NCBI RefSeq assembly: GCF_022201045.2
Contig: NC_068558.1
Span: 46,217,001 to 46,281,000 of the forward strand
Origin: Citrus sinensis
Lineage: Eukaryota; Streptophyta; Magnoliopsida; Sapindales; Rutaceae
Reading direction: 5' to 3'
Length of the DNA stretch: 64,000 nucleotides
Under the pieces are notes generated by a model that was not told the DNA's origin, searched no databases, and saw only the letters and a program-made list of their open reading frames with translations. Shown piece after piece: positions 25,401 to 36,976 of this stretch; position 1 is the first letter of the stretch, and each line of letters opens with the position of its first letter. The position numbers were made by a program, and so were the translations under genes.

Positions 25401-25672
25401 GGTCCTCGACTGTTGAAATTTCGAGGACATGGGATAAAATTGACATAGAGACAGAAATACTTGTATCGATTATGAAGGATAATGCTGCCAAAAATCTTTT
25501 TAGGTTCCTCGGATATTGATCTTGTTCACGTGTTTTCGTAATTTGTTCAATTCAAAACAGGCAAAGGTTATCTTCATTTAGCTTGAATCCCTTGTTTATT
25601 ATCTTGGAGTAGATTGTTTGTATATCTATCAGAGTTAAAGTTGGGGGAGAGATATTATACAGACTTTTCTGA
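22429..25672. other. Intergenic region with a fold-back element and promoter
   Basis: AT-rich DNA contains a fold-back element at about 23550-24285. The right third (about 24480-25672) is the presumed promoter and long leader of the membrane-protein gene. It includes a small palindrome TCTCCGCCTAGACGGAGA near 24494-24512 and a (TTTG)n tract near 25181-25210. A 5' UTR intron is possible but I could not place it. I see no other coding region. Confidence 0.55.
23550..24285. mobile_element. Fold-back element, diverged inverted arms of ~230 bp
   Basis: The left arm (about 23550-23795) and right arm (about 24065-24285) are imperfect reverse complements. They share blocks such as CTTATATCAATA, AAATGAATTAAAAGAT, TTCTATAAAATTTT and AAATTTAATAAAATAA. 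The centre repeats ACTTCCCTATA-like motifs. There are no coding sequences. The ends and any target duplication are uncertain, consistent with an old insertion. Confidence 0.65.
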
Positions 25673-27543
25673 ATGGATCATTTGGATTTAAGAGACAAGG
25701 AGTTTGAAGTAGATCTTGAAAGTGGTGGGACTACCAGTGAGGAGGATGGAACCAGGGATCTGGTTTCGGCAAATAGACAAACAAATAGAATATTCAATTG
25801 GGTTTGGACTGGTCATTTTGGCACTGATAGTCCAGTCAACGGTAACTGTGACACGAACTTCTGCAGCAATTTAACAAAATTTGGGGAAACTGTGAATGAG
25901 AATATGCAGTCATTGTTAGAAAAGAATTTGGAAGGTGATTGCAAAGAAAGTGTTGCCCCGTTGGAGAAGAAGAGTGTGGAAGGGAAGTATAAAAAACCCA
26001 ACTCTAGGAAAGCTCCCAAGCCACCCCGTCCTCCTAAAGGTCCATCATTGGATGCTGCTGACCATGAGTTGGTAAGGGAAATTGCTGAGCTTGCCATGAG
26101 AAAGCGTGCCAGGATTGAAAGAATTAAAGCGTTGAAGAAGATCAAAAATACTAAGGGATCCAATTCATGCAGTAGTCTATCCGCCATGATCATCACACTT
26201 ATCTTTTGTCTCATTGTTATCTTTCAAGGTGCTATAGCATGAGTCTGATCGGTTTTCATCCAATCTATTGTTATCCTTTTTTTATAATTCACGTGTCTGG
26301 AAAGACTGAGTCCTGTTTCCTTGTAATCTATATTTGATTCTTAGGCAGAACTTCAGAAATAGGTCCCTAAGCCATTGTCATTTTTTAATTTGCATTAGTG
26401 TGCCTAAAATCTGCTATGACGTGTAAATTGTAATTTAGAGTGTAATTTAACTTTTTAAATTATCATTGTTTCAGAATTCTAAAATTTCATTCTACCTTCA
26501 ATTTTCTAGTCTTTGTGAGTTTTCATAAATGATCTGAACATCCATTCCTGTGGTACCATTCCATTTTGTAATTTCTCCAGCTACAAACCTTTATTGTTTC
26601 AGAATGCAAATTTCTTGTTTCAACTGGTTACCTCATTAATAACTTTCTCAGGTTGCATCAGTTGATTTTTATGACTACTTGATTGTTGAACAGCCTAACT
26701 GGAAACAATATTTAGCTTATTTTAGTATGCATTATATTTTTCTCATTTGTGGATAATACTCTTTTGGTCCAATTATGCCTTCCAGGGTACGGAACTTCAT
26801 TGTTTCTGCCATGCTTCCTGGACTTTACAGGCTAATCTAACTTCCATAGTGTGGTAGAAAATGAAGTTGGGGTTGTCTTTCCATGATAAGTTCTGCTGTC
26901 TGTCGGGTTATTCCAGTCTCCTATTTTCCTATCATATATCTGTCTTTGTCTGTGTCTGTGCTCGTGCACTAATTCATTCATGCATCTTTTCATTGTGGAA
27001 ACTTTGATTGTAGGATTTTGCTTCAGAAACAGTGGCAGTGTGGGTATGCATGGGTCTCCTGCACCAGCAGTCACTGCAAGTGAGAGTCTGATTTCTATTC
27101 AGTTTTACAAGAGTTTCTCTGCCCGTGAAAGTGATGGACCTGGCGCTGGCTCTGTTAAGTATGTAGTTTTAATTTTATTTTTATTTTATTATCTTTGGCA
27201 TGTCTAGTGAAAAATATTATCTTTTTCATGCATCCTATAGTATATTAGAAGAGTAATGCTATGTATCCCAACTGATGTAATACCTAATCTTCAATGATAA
27301 GTACTTGCATAACTACCACCTTAATGATGAAATGGTAAATCAAACCTTACTTAATTCATGAAAAATATTGATTAATGTCATAACAATTCTGAAACAAGGA
27401 TGGAGCATTTTTCATATAGGAATCCAAGACACTGTGCCTCCTCTCAAATGTAATTCTTATGTCTCATTGTGTGACACAGTTTGGCAGAAGAGCGAGTTTC
27501 TGGTCTTGATTTTGAGGGAAGGCCTAATAAAGTTGCCAGATGA
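25673..27543 (+). CDS. Plant single-pass membrane protein of unknown function
   Basis: Three exons (25673-26228, 27014-27158, 27480-27543) join in phase to give 254 residues. The N-terminal 110 residues are polar and acidic. A Pro/Lys block (SRKAPKPPRPPKGPSLDAAD, 111-130) is followed by a basic amphipathic helix (LVREIAELAMRKRARIERIKALKKIK, 133-158) and one hydrophobic segment (about 169-188, AMIITLIFCLIVIF). A soluble tail of about 65 residues ends in Val-Ala-Arg. With the basic helix on the N-terminal side of the membrane segment, the N-terminus would be cytosolic by the positive-inside rule. I recognise the Pro-rich/basic-helix/membrane arrangement as a conserved plant protein without an established function. 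Reading through the first intron would instead end the protein at residue 189 just after the membrane segment, giving a tail-anchored form. Confidence 0.8.
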
Positions 27544-29097
27544 GATTGCAAAACCACGGAACATCCTTGCCATGTCATGGCTGTTCAATTTGTTGAAGTT
27601 TTGATCCCAGTAAACTGATGCCTGTGCAGCACCTGACCTAACCATTCTTATTTCTGTAAATAATGTACATACCATCAATCTGTAGCAGATATTTGTTATT
27701 GTTTAGCTTCTACATGGATTTCATTTCCGGGTTTAAATTTGAAATGAGTTTGTTATATGATTGTTGGTCATGGCATTGGATGAATTTTCTTTTTCCTATT
27801 CTCTTTTCACTCTAGTGTATGGTATCTCGCTTCGATGCCGAGATTTAGAATGTACAGAGCTAAGGGTTGTAGAAAATCTGATTTGATCTCAAAGACTACC
27901 ACTTTCCATTGAGCTTTGAAACATTGAATGTTGCCTGCAACAAAAGAATGGTTAACATTATAGGCTTTTTAGCACAGGTGTGCAACTATTGAATCGTTGA
28001 ATCTTTGCAAAATCTTTTGTTTTTACTATATTTTTATTGGTGCTGTCAGTCTAATGCTGATGTCGCCCTACCATTAAAGAACCAAAAATGATATTACATT
28101 TAAAATCAAGAGAAATTTATATACTTAAGATTACAGGATAAAATATTGCCACAACTCATTCATCAAAGATTAAATACAGTCAATTGACAGTTGCACGCCA
28201 ATGAGGACGATGGTTTCAATCCCAACTGGCAGCCGCAGCCTGCACACCCAATCGAAGACAGCTAGCTGCAGGACCTCGCCGCCTATGAACTCGCCGCTCG
28301 CCCAAATCCGATGACAGCTGGACAACCGATCCAAGACAGTTGGGATTGAAGGCGAAGAAGAAGAAGAAGAAGAAGGAATGATAACAAAGAAGTTGAAGAA
28401 GGAAACGAAGAAGAAGATGAAAGAAAACGAATAAAAGGAGAAGAAGAGTAAGAAAACATGACAGAGAAAAAGAAAGAACAAAATGAAGGAATGGGAGTAG
28501 AACGTAAGCATGTGCACTTTTTTTTTTTTTTTTCAATTTAGTTCTTATTCTTATTTAGAATTTTTAAATTTTTGTAATAATTAAAAGATAATAACCCATG
28601 CAATTAAATTAAAAAAACTTTATTTTATTACATCTTTTTAAGGCGCGAGATAACGCTTATGACTTCAAAGGTTTTCTTAGAGACGATGAATATTTTATTT
28701 ATTATTATTTTAAAGAGAAGGAGAAGTGATTTATTGTGCATCTTTGGTCGGAATATGGATCCTCTTCTAATATGATATTAGTATGAGTAAATTCTGTTAA
28801 TATGATTGGTGGTTAATAAATTAAAAAAATAGTTAAATTTTAATCATCCACTAACAATAAAAACACAGTTGGCACAAGATCTGTAAAAAATCAGGAGTGC
28901 TCAGATCAGAAGAGAATCTTAATCCCTTTGGTTGACCTCACTCTTTATTTTGATTGGGTTGAGATATTTTCATTTAACACTAGCTTGAAAAAAATAAAAT
29001 GTGAGATTATTTACACTCTAAAACTACTTGGAATATTTTTATTTTAATGAAATAAATTACTCTAAGAATATTCATCATGTGAATTACTATTAAAGAT

Positions 29098-29147
29098 AAT
29101 TATTCTGAAACAATATAACATGAATTATTCTGAAACAATATAACATG
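29098..29147. repeat. 25-bp perfect tandem duplication
   Basis: Two adjacent identical 25-base copies beginning AATTATTCTGAAACAATA. Confidence 0.9.
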
Positions 29148-29840
29148 ATTAATTTGAATACTCGCATAGTACACTTATTATTCAACCTATAATTCTTTTA
29201 CTTTAATTAGTAAACAAAAACTAGTCAAATTATATTAAAGAATTTGTTTACTACTTGATTCCATTTGATGTAAGTATATGCTAAATTTTTATTTTTTTTC
29301 TGTGGTTAATAGTTTTACTTTTATTGGTATTTTGTTTAAATTAATTTAATGGACTTAAGTTAGGTTATTTTTGGTAATTTAAAGAGCGTATAAAGTAAAA
29401 GTTAATATTTTTAAATTTAACATATGAATGTACAAAGTACTAGAGTGTTTAAAGTAATTTTTTGAGTATAAATAATCCTATCAAAAAATAATTGTAACTG
29501 TGAAAAAAAGTTGATAATGTGGAGAATGGCGAGGCTCAGAGAGGGCTAGGTCAGGCTGTGGCTTGACTTAGCGATCTCAATTTTTTTTATTTAATTACAA
29601 AATTTTCTTTACTGAAACATATGTAAGAATCTTATATTAATTAGTTACACCGCCTCTTCGAATGTCATCAAATTTTTGTCCAAGTTCATCATTTGAGGAG
29701 TAAATATATTACCTATATAATTTCAAATAATGTTTAGAACAAATATTTCAAGAGACAAAACTCATTATGTCTCTCATCATGAGGGGTATCTTTAATTTGT
29801 TATTAATAAAGTTATCTTGTGCAACAGAAAAGCAATGAAT

Positions 29841-29857
29841 GGGGGGGGGGGGGGGGG
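29841..29857 (+). repeat. Poly-G tract (17 G)
   Basis: An uninterrupted run of 17 G. It could form a G-quadruplex and its length is likely to vary between alleles or reads. Confidence 0.85.
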
Positions 29858-31039
29858 TCAACCCACTGTTACATGGTCTATATTTTGTTCCAATTAATTT
29901 ATTTTATTTGTTTTTTTTTTTTGCTTTGAATAAGTCTTGTTACCTGTTGAATAAGGTAGAGTCCAAGCTGTTTTGGTAGCTAAATTGTTGGCACATGCCT
30001 GATGTTATGAAAAGACAATTGTATTTCCCATTATTTAAGTTAATGGAATAATGCTTTAAGGGCAACTCTGATTTTCAAAAAAAAAAAAAAAACTACTTGT
30101 AGTTTGGAGGTACAAGCTCCCTCAAACGAACCTGGTAAATTTAATTAGTTACTTTCCTTCTTAGTTATACAATAGGCAAAACCAAAAAAAGTTAAAATTA
30201 ACTCATATATACCTAGAAAAATGTTGTTAACTTCACCACTGAATTTTGAGTGTTTAAATAATAATTTTGACAGAGATTATAAAAATTTTATAAATCTTTT
30301 TATCATTCAAGTAACGGAGAAATTAATTTAACTTTAAACAACAAGTATTTATCAAATGTTTAACATCTATCCAATCACAAAACCGAACAGGTTCGAAAGG
30401 CCAGGGTTACTATGTATACTATGACCCACGACCCTAAGACTCATCAAGCCGGCCCAACCAAAATTAATAACTTATTTTAAAAAATGGTTTTTGATTGGTG
30501 TGGTATGAGGATGAACTAGATTAAGATGGATGCGAATATTCATTTCCCTGCTTCGTATTTCATCAATAATTTACGAAGTTGAAAACAAAGGTTTATTTTT
30601 GTTGTCGGGTGAGGGGGCAGAACTACCCATGCTAAAAAAATTCAAAAAAATATGAAGTACTAAATCGAAATTCAACTAAGTTTAGTATATTTAATGAAGC
30701 CAACGAATTGTTATGGTGCGTATATTCATTATAACCTCTGCTTTTAGACTCCTCAATGTAAAAATTCTATTATATAATTTAGAGAGTCATTCTCTAAAGC
30801 ATAAGCCCTAATTATTTTTTATTCGGGCATGTTTTTAAATTATGAGAGTTTAAAAAAGTTAGTTTTCAACTCTTATAAATCTTAAATCGTACAATTTTAT
30901 ATTTTATTAAAAGTAATTCTCTTAAACTGTATAGTTTAAAAGTGTGGCCTTATTAAAAAAATGAGGACGCTCGCACACGAGAATAATTTATAACTTTGAT
31001 AGTTTATACTTTTTCCATTATGGTTCCGTAGTTTCAAAA

Positions 31040-31201
31040 TCATGGTTCTCCCACTGATCTCCATTGTGCAAATTGTGCTGAAACATCTGGAAGAATTGCT
31101 TGCAACTTACCGAGCACGTAAAATCCGGATACTCCAAAATTGTTTTGTATAAACAATTCTGCGGGGCATGGCACAGCCAGGGTTCCATTAAATTGACAAA
31201 C
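31040..31201 (-). other. Possible terminal exon of an unrecognised gene
   Basis: On the minus strand an acceptor (CCAATTTCAACCTATCAG) is followed by exactly 53 sense codons and a TGA. The frame starts VCQFNGTLAVPCPAELF and continues with a hydrophobic GVSGFYVLGKL stretch. Codon and residue use look protein-like, but the alternate frame is also open and I found no upstream partner exon. It may be a gene relic. I do not recognise the family. Confidence 0.2.
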
Positions 31202-32743
31202 CTGATAGGTTGAAATTGGAGTTTTAATAAGTTATACAAATTCACGTCGGCCTAGAGTTGACCCCCAATAATTTAAATACTAATATAAATTATACACCGA
31301 CCCATGCTTCATTCAAATCTCTTTTCAACTATTTCAAGAGCAGACATACGATTTGGATATACATGTACTTAACATGCCCATCCCCGGAAACTCAAATACA
31401 TGTCGGTTCTCGGGTTCCATTCTTTTTGCTTGGTGCATTTATTTTGATAAAATAAAATTTGACTACATGAAGAAGCTGATGAACCACAATTTAAGATCAG
31501 ATCTTACAAATTTGGAAAATTTCTGAATCACGAAATTTCTACATAGGTTCACACTCGCACCCCCTTTTGGTTTTGATGCTTATCCTGGATCTGTGTACAC
31601 TCTTAACTATAGAATATATATACGTATATGGGTAATATGTAGGACCTTTTCTTCATTTATTCACAAAATATGGATAAAACCATATGAACCATATCATTAT
31701 TTTAATGGTCCATTCCATCCATTGCCATTGCCCCTTTTTTAGTCGCACCTTTAACCTGTCCATCCTTTGAGCGCTTGTGGAAATATGCACAATCTTTATG
31801 GCAATAGAGGCCCTTAAAGCCATGTTTTGTAATAAAGACAGCATGGCACTTGGGGTCCATAGAGCTCTTTTTCGTTTGCTCATTTCTTCCTCCCAAATTA
31901 ACGGCCATGCATGCATGCATGCATATTGCACAATTAATCCCAGTACACGAGCCTTCTCCGGGGGTTCGAATTCAATAATAAGAATTAAAAAAAGCGTGGT
32001 CGGCTATAATAATAAGAATTAAAAAAAGCGTGAGTTGTACTGATTTATTTTTAAAAAAATTATAATAGAAAAATAGACGCTGTTGACTACTCGATCATAA
32101 TGTTGTGATATGCGACTACGCGATGTTGCCAAAATGAGTAGACCAAAAACAAATATAAGAGCATTTTTTTTTTAAATGAGAAAAAAAATATTATTAGTAA
32201 GGAAAAAGGTGAATAAGAACATAAGTTAAGTTGCAAAATAATATTTGTGCAAATTTCAAACATCCTCTAAAAACATTCTTCCAATTGGAAACCGGTGATA
32301 ATCCCACCAAGTGAAGTAATTACAAGATAATCTAAAATTTGTCAAAGAGGTAACAACTGAATTTCCCACCCTCTAAATATGAGAACATTTAAAATTTCAT
32401 TCACTTTAGATAATGAAAACAACTAACCATCTATCATGTAAAGAGGCCAGGGAGGGTTGTAAAAATAAGAGAATTGGCACGAGCTCAATCTCCTGCTGCC
32501 ATGCATGCAAATTGCTCTCTGCACTACTTCGACGCTCACTTAGTTGCTTCCTCTACTCATTATGTGTTTGAGATCGGCTGGTTTGGTGGTAGAAAAAAAA
32601 TTAAAAAAGAAAAAAAGAAAAATAAATGTGATAGTCATATGGGTGGATGGATCGAGTTCCTTCTGAAAGGTCAAATGGAGATAATTTAGCCACATTTCAA
32701 GCAAAATGGTTGCGGTTTAGTCTTAAAAAGTGCTCCTTATATC

Positions 32744-32961
32744 ACCAACAAAGTGTTGGCTCCACTGGCAATGGAGTCCCCTTAAGTGGTTTGACTGGGT
32801 TTGCTCCCCAGTTCGAGTCGCAGGGAAGTCGCATTTGTTGGGAGAACCTGTGCCTCCCGGTTCGAGCGGGGACTTCTAGTCTGGGTTGTGGTACGGGCTT
32901 AAAGGTGACTCCCACTATTGGGGCCCTCCCCAGGATACCTCGTGGATAAGACCAAAAAAAA
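32744..32961 (+). mobile_element. tRNA-derived SINE with 19-bp target duplication
   Basis: The 5' part has a tRNA-like promoter: A-box-like TGGCTCCACTGG and B-box-like AGTTCGAGTCGC about 40 bases later. The 3' end is an A-rich tail. The element is flanked by identical 19-bp direct repeats at 32725-32743 and 32962-32980, ending in GTGCTCCTTATATC. Structure, size (about 218 bases) and target duplication fit a SINE inserted by LINE machinery. The frame at 32647-32949 crosses the element and is not a gene. Confidence 0.92.
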
Positions 32962-34038
32962 AAAAAGTGCTCCTTATATCTTGCAAACTACTCTTACAAA
33001 TGTGACCACAATGAGCCTAGCATATAAAATAAATATTGTTGTATTATTATTTTTTAATTTTTTTTAAAATATTTAATTTAAAATTTTTAAGAGTTTAAAC
33101 ATGTTTTAAGTAAATACTAAAAAATTAAAAAACAAAGCCCCAAATTAAATTACATTAACATTTTTGAACTAAGCCGTTTGCATACGTCGCTGACTCAAGC
33201 CTTCCTTCCTATCTTGGAAAGCAGCACCGTCTAATTCAATGAGCTCGGGCCCCTGGAACCAAATTTTGTTTATTACCAATAAGTACTCGAACAGTGTACA
33301 CTCTCCAGAGAACAGAATACAACGACATCGCTTCCGTTAATGGGGGCATCCACTAGTAAAACCAGCTGGATCTGCCTTTTCTCCCCAGAGCCTAAATCGC
33401 CGCCGCCGCTAATTAAACGGAGTTTTAAATCACAATCAGTTTCGTTGTGAACCTGTCGCCCAACATAATCTGTTTAATTATATGCCCCAGTTTGATCAAC
33501 ATGTATTTGAATTGCTATAATCCGCTAATTGCATTGTCCATCACCATGATAATGGCATTTAAACACCGCTCCATATTTGGGTGGTGAAAATACTTTTCTC
33601 TATTTTTAATTTTGGAAAATGTCTCCTAGTCAAGCAGTTAATGCACAACTTGAACGTTAACGAAATTATTTATAGCTTATGTAATATTCTGCGAACAGTT
33701 TGTTTCATCATCCGTAAAATATTTACTATAGTACGTTACTATGTAGCTTCAATTCAACTAATATCATTCACATCATTGATACAAACACGGACACACCTCC
33801 GTTTATTCTCTCTCTCTCTCTGAAAAGTCCCAACGCGGCGGGGTCGCTAATTAATCTTTAACCTTGTTTCAACTCTCATTACTTTTCCCTAAACTGCAGC
33901 TTAGACACCGAAAGCGGAAAAGGCAGCAGCAGCACAGTCGTGGTTGACTTCTTCCATCAAAATAAAAGTCAGCGAGTCAAGAAAATGGCATGCTTGTAAT
34001 AATTTAAAAAGTGTGAGGGCATTCTCAAACGTTCATTC

Positions 34039-34045
34039 TATAAAA
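34039..34045 (+). promoter_or_regulatory. TATA box of the GPAT gene
   Basis: TATAAAA lies 90 bases before the GPAT start codon. No other ATG lies between the expected transcription start (about 34070) and 34129, which supports that start. Confidence 0.6.
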
Positions 34046-34128
34046 GGGCATAAGGTTCTCACTTCTCTGTACGTTATATCAAATTCAGTTCACAATACCT
34101 CGCGTTCGGATACAAACAAATATCTAAG

Positions 34129-35867
34129 ATGTGTCCAACCATCAAATTCTCATTTTTTAAAACCCTTTTCTTCTTTTTTATTCGCACAGTCTTCGGACAG
34201 TTTAGGAACCCTAAAGCTCTCCACAGAAGTGTCAGCAACCTCCATGCAACTCATAGTGGCAGTAGTAAATATCAAAAGTACACTTCTCTTGTTCACATAT
34301 CAGACCAGGTGTCAGAGCGAACCTTGATCTTTAACGTGGAGGGGTTTTTACTAAAATCATCGTCTTTGTTTCCATATTTCATGCTTGTAGCCTTTGAAGC
34401 AGGAGGGCTCATAAGGGCTTTCCTTTTATTCATTTTGTACCCACTTATTTGTTTAGCTGGTGAAGAAATGGGCTTGAAGATAATGGTCATGGTATCCTTC
34501 TTCTGGGTCAAAAAAGACAACTTCAGAGTTGGAAGAGCAGTTCTGCCGAAGTTCTTCTTGGAGAACGTGGGATTAGAAATATTTGAGGTATTGAAGAAAG
34601 GAGGCAAAACGGTGGCCGTGAGTAATATGCCTCAGGTTATGATTGATAGTTTCTTAAGAGATTATTTGGATATTGATCTTGTGGTTGGAAGAGAGCTGAA
34701 GGTTTTTTGTGGTTACTTTGTCGGACTCATGGAAGATAAAAAGAAAAACATTCTTGTTTTACAGGAGATAATTAAACAAGAAAACAGTGGTGATGTTATC
34801 GGCATTAGTTCCCTAAACTCGTCACTTGATCACTACAAGTTGTTCCTTCAGCAGTGTAATGTGAGTTTTTTTTTTGGTATACTCTTTTCGTTCTGACTTG
34901 ACTTTAATTTATTTCATATCAAAATATTAATGTGTTGTTATCGTGCATTGTTGCACTTGCAATACAGGAGGTTTACTTGGTGAGAAGCACTGACAAGCGG
35001 AGCTGGCAACACCTATCAAGGGACAAATACCCAAAGCCACTCATTTTCCACGATGGTAGACTGGCTTTTAGACCAGCGCTATCAGATTGTCTAGCCATGT
35101 TCATGTGGTTTCCATTTGGTCTCGTTGTCGCTATCATCAGGTCCTTTGTCGCTTTAACCCTACCCTTTGAGATTTCCACCCCCACACTGATATTCTCTGG
35201 CTTGCGCTTCACAGTAATTACTAAACCAAAAACATCCCGTTCATTTCAAAATTCCAGGGATTGCCAAAAAACCGAGCGTACTCTTTATGTTTGTAACCAT
35301 AGGACATTATTAGATCCTCTATACCTATCTTTTGCGTTAAAGAAAAATGTGACAGCCGTTACCTACAGCCTGAGCAGAATGTCAGAGATCTTAGCCCCTA
35401 TCAAAACCGTCCGAATGACAAGAAACAGGGATCAAGATGCTAAGCTGGTGAAGAGCTTATTAAATCAAGGGGACTTAGTTATTTGCCCAGAAGGGACCAC
35501 ATGTAGGGAACCGTATCTCTTAAGATTCAGCCCTTTGTTCGCTGAAATGAGTGATAATATAATCCCTGTGGCTAGTAACTCCCATGTTACCATGTTCTAC
35601 GGTACGACTGCTGGTGGGCTCAAATGCTTGGACCCGTTTTTCTTTCTCATGAATCCGTCACCAGGCTACACCATGCAGTTGCTTGAGGGGGTATCAGGAC
35701 TGTCCATGTGTCAAGACGGCAATGAATCAAGATTTGATGTGGCCAATTATGTGCAAAGTGAGCTTGGCAAGGCATTGGGTTTTGAATGCACTAAGCTTAC
35801 AAGAAGAGACAAGTACCAGATTTTGGCTGGGAATGACGGCATAGCTTGTACCAGTAGCAAATCCTAA
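34129..35867 (+). CDS. GPAT3: Glycerol-3-phosphate sn-2 acyltransferase, GPAT1/2/3 clade
   Basis: ER-membrane acyltransferase of the land-plant GPAT family that transfers acyl groups from acyl-CoA to glycerol-3-phosphate. Two exons (34129-34860, 34968-35867) give 543 residues. The N-terminal HAD-like half has FNVEGFLLKSSSLFPYFMLVAFEAGG (68-93) and hydrophobic segments near 92-110. The acyltransferase half has NHRTLLDP (H355, D360), SEILAPIKTVRMTR and CPEGTTCREP (417-426), so the catalytic His-Asp and glycerolipid-binding motifs are intact. The HAD nucleophile Asp is replaced by Asn69 (FNVEG for the usual D-x-D/E-G) and the GDGxxD motif is missing. By family logic it should lack phosphatase activity and yield lysophosphatidic acid rather than monoacylglycerol. 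Overall it is most like GPAT3/GPAT2 from memory; the symbol is the nearest match, not proven orthology. Confidence 0.92.
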
Positions 35868-36907
35868 TTCCATAACTTTATCGAGATTGAAAGCTATCCT
35901 ATCACACGTTATGCAGACATGTATTAATCGGTAGGTTTATCGTTTCTATGATTGTTCTGCGTTTTGTTTTAGGTAATTAGGGTGATAGATTATACGTACA
36001 AGTCTTTCTTCTGTTTTTATTTGGCGAGTACTTGCAAGTTGTGTACAAGTAAAATCTCATTGTTTATCTTTTTTGGTCGTTAGTTGTTGATGTAATTATA
36101 AGCTGCTATTGTGCATCCGTAATATCGATGGATTTGTAAGAAAAAAATGTCGTTTTGTTCCGGCTACTGAATCATGCTGGTGTTGGCAGAACAGCAAAAA
36201 CACTCCCGATTTAGATAGGGTTGCTCTTTTGACTGCCGGACAAGGTTCGGGCATTTCTGCCTCTCAAAGCCACAGTGCTAATCTAATTTGTAGTCACTGA
36301 TCTATTCATGGACATCAATGATAGATCTACACTCTACGAATTTAGTCATTCTCAAATCCAACTTATTTTACGGTGAAAAAAATAAAAGTTGTATAATGAC
36401 TACGTTAATAATTGTTTGTTAGCCACACTCTGAAACACGTACGCAATAAAAACTGTTGTGGGGTTAGTAATCAATATACATATCAGTGAAATAGCTTAAG
36501 GGGCCACTGTCGCGAATAATCCAATATGCCTTTTCAAGTTGTGTGTGGTTCTAATACACACAGTGGGACACTGGATTTCATAGAATAATTAATTGAGGCC
36601 GTGCTATTTTTCTGTAACAACTAATTATCTTTATTTGATCTTGTCAAAATCTCAAAGATAATAGAAACTTGTAAAGATCATAATGTCATTCCATTAATTT
36701 CTTATTGATATGAAGAAAATATTCTAATTTTTTTTAACAAAAATTCACTTCTCTTCAAAAAAGAAAGAAAGAAAGAACCCCTTTTTTGTGTGTGTATCAT
36801 TCTCTAGTGCAGGCGCCGTCAATTTTTTTTTTTTTCATGCAGATATGCTTTTAACTCTCTTAAACCATCTGCATTAAAAGAAATGCGAGCACACCTGATA
36901 ATGATTG

Positions 36908-36976
<69 letters not shown>

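Larger units (their letters stand above)
27544..34128. other. Long intergenic region
   Basis: About 6.5 kb with no firm gene. It holds a purine-rich GAA tract (about 28345-28500, whose reverse strand gives only low-complexity Phe/Leu frames), a 25-bp tandem duplication (29098-29147), a run of 17 G (29841-29857), a possible exon on the minus strand (31040-31201), a 72-codon minus-strand frame with four Cys (31702-31920), a SINE (32744-32961) and the GPAT promoter at the right end. Confidence 0.55.

Noticed and set aside
28170..28536. Minus-strand frames rich in Phe, Leu and Ser (115 and 106 codons)
   Set aside because: They are the reverse strand of a GAA/AAG purine tract; low-complexity composition, no domain, two frames open at once.
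32647..32949. 100-codon plus-strand frame
   Set aside because: It runs through the SINE, whose target duplication and promoter boxes explain the sequence.
33944..34327. 127-codon plus-strand frame overlapping the GPAT start
   Set aside because: It begins upstream of the TATA box and is out of frame with the well-supported GPAT protein; no recognisable content.
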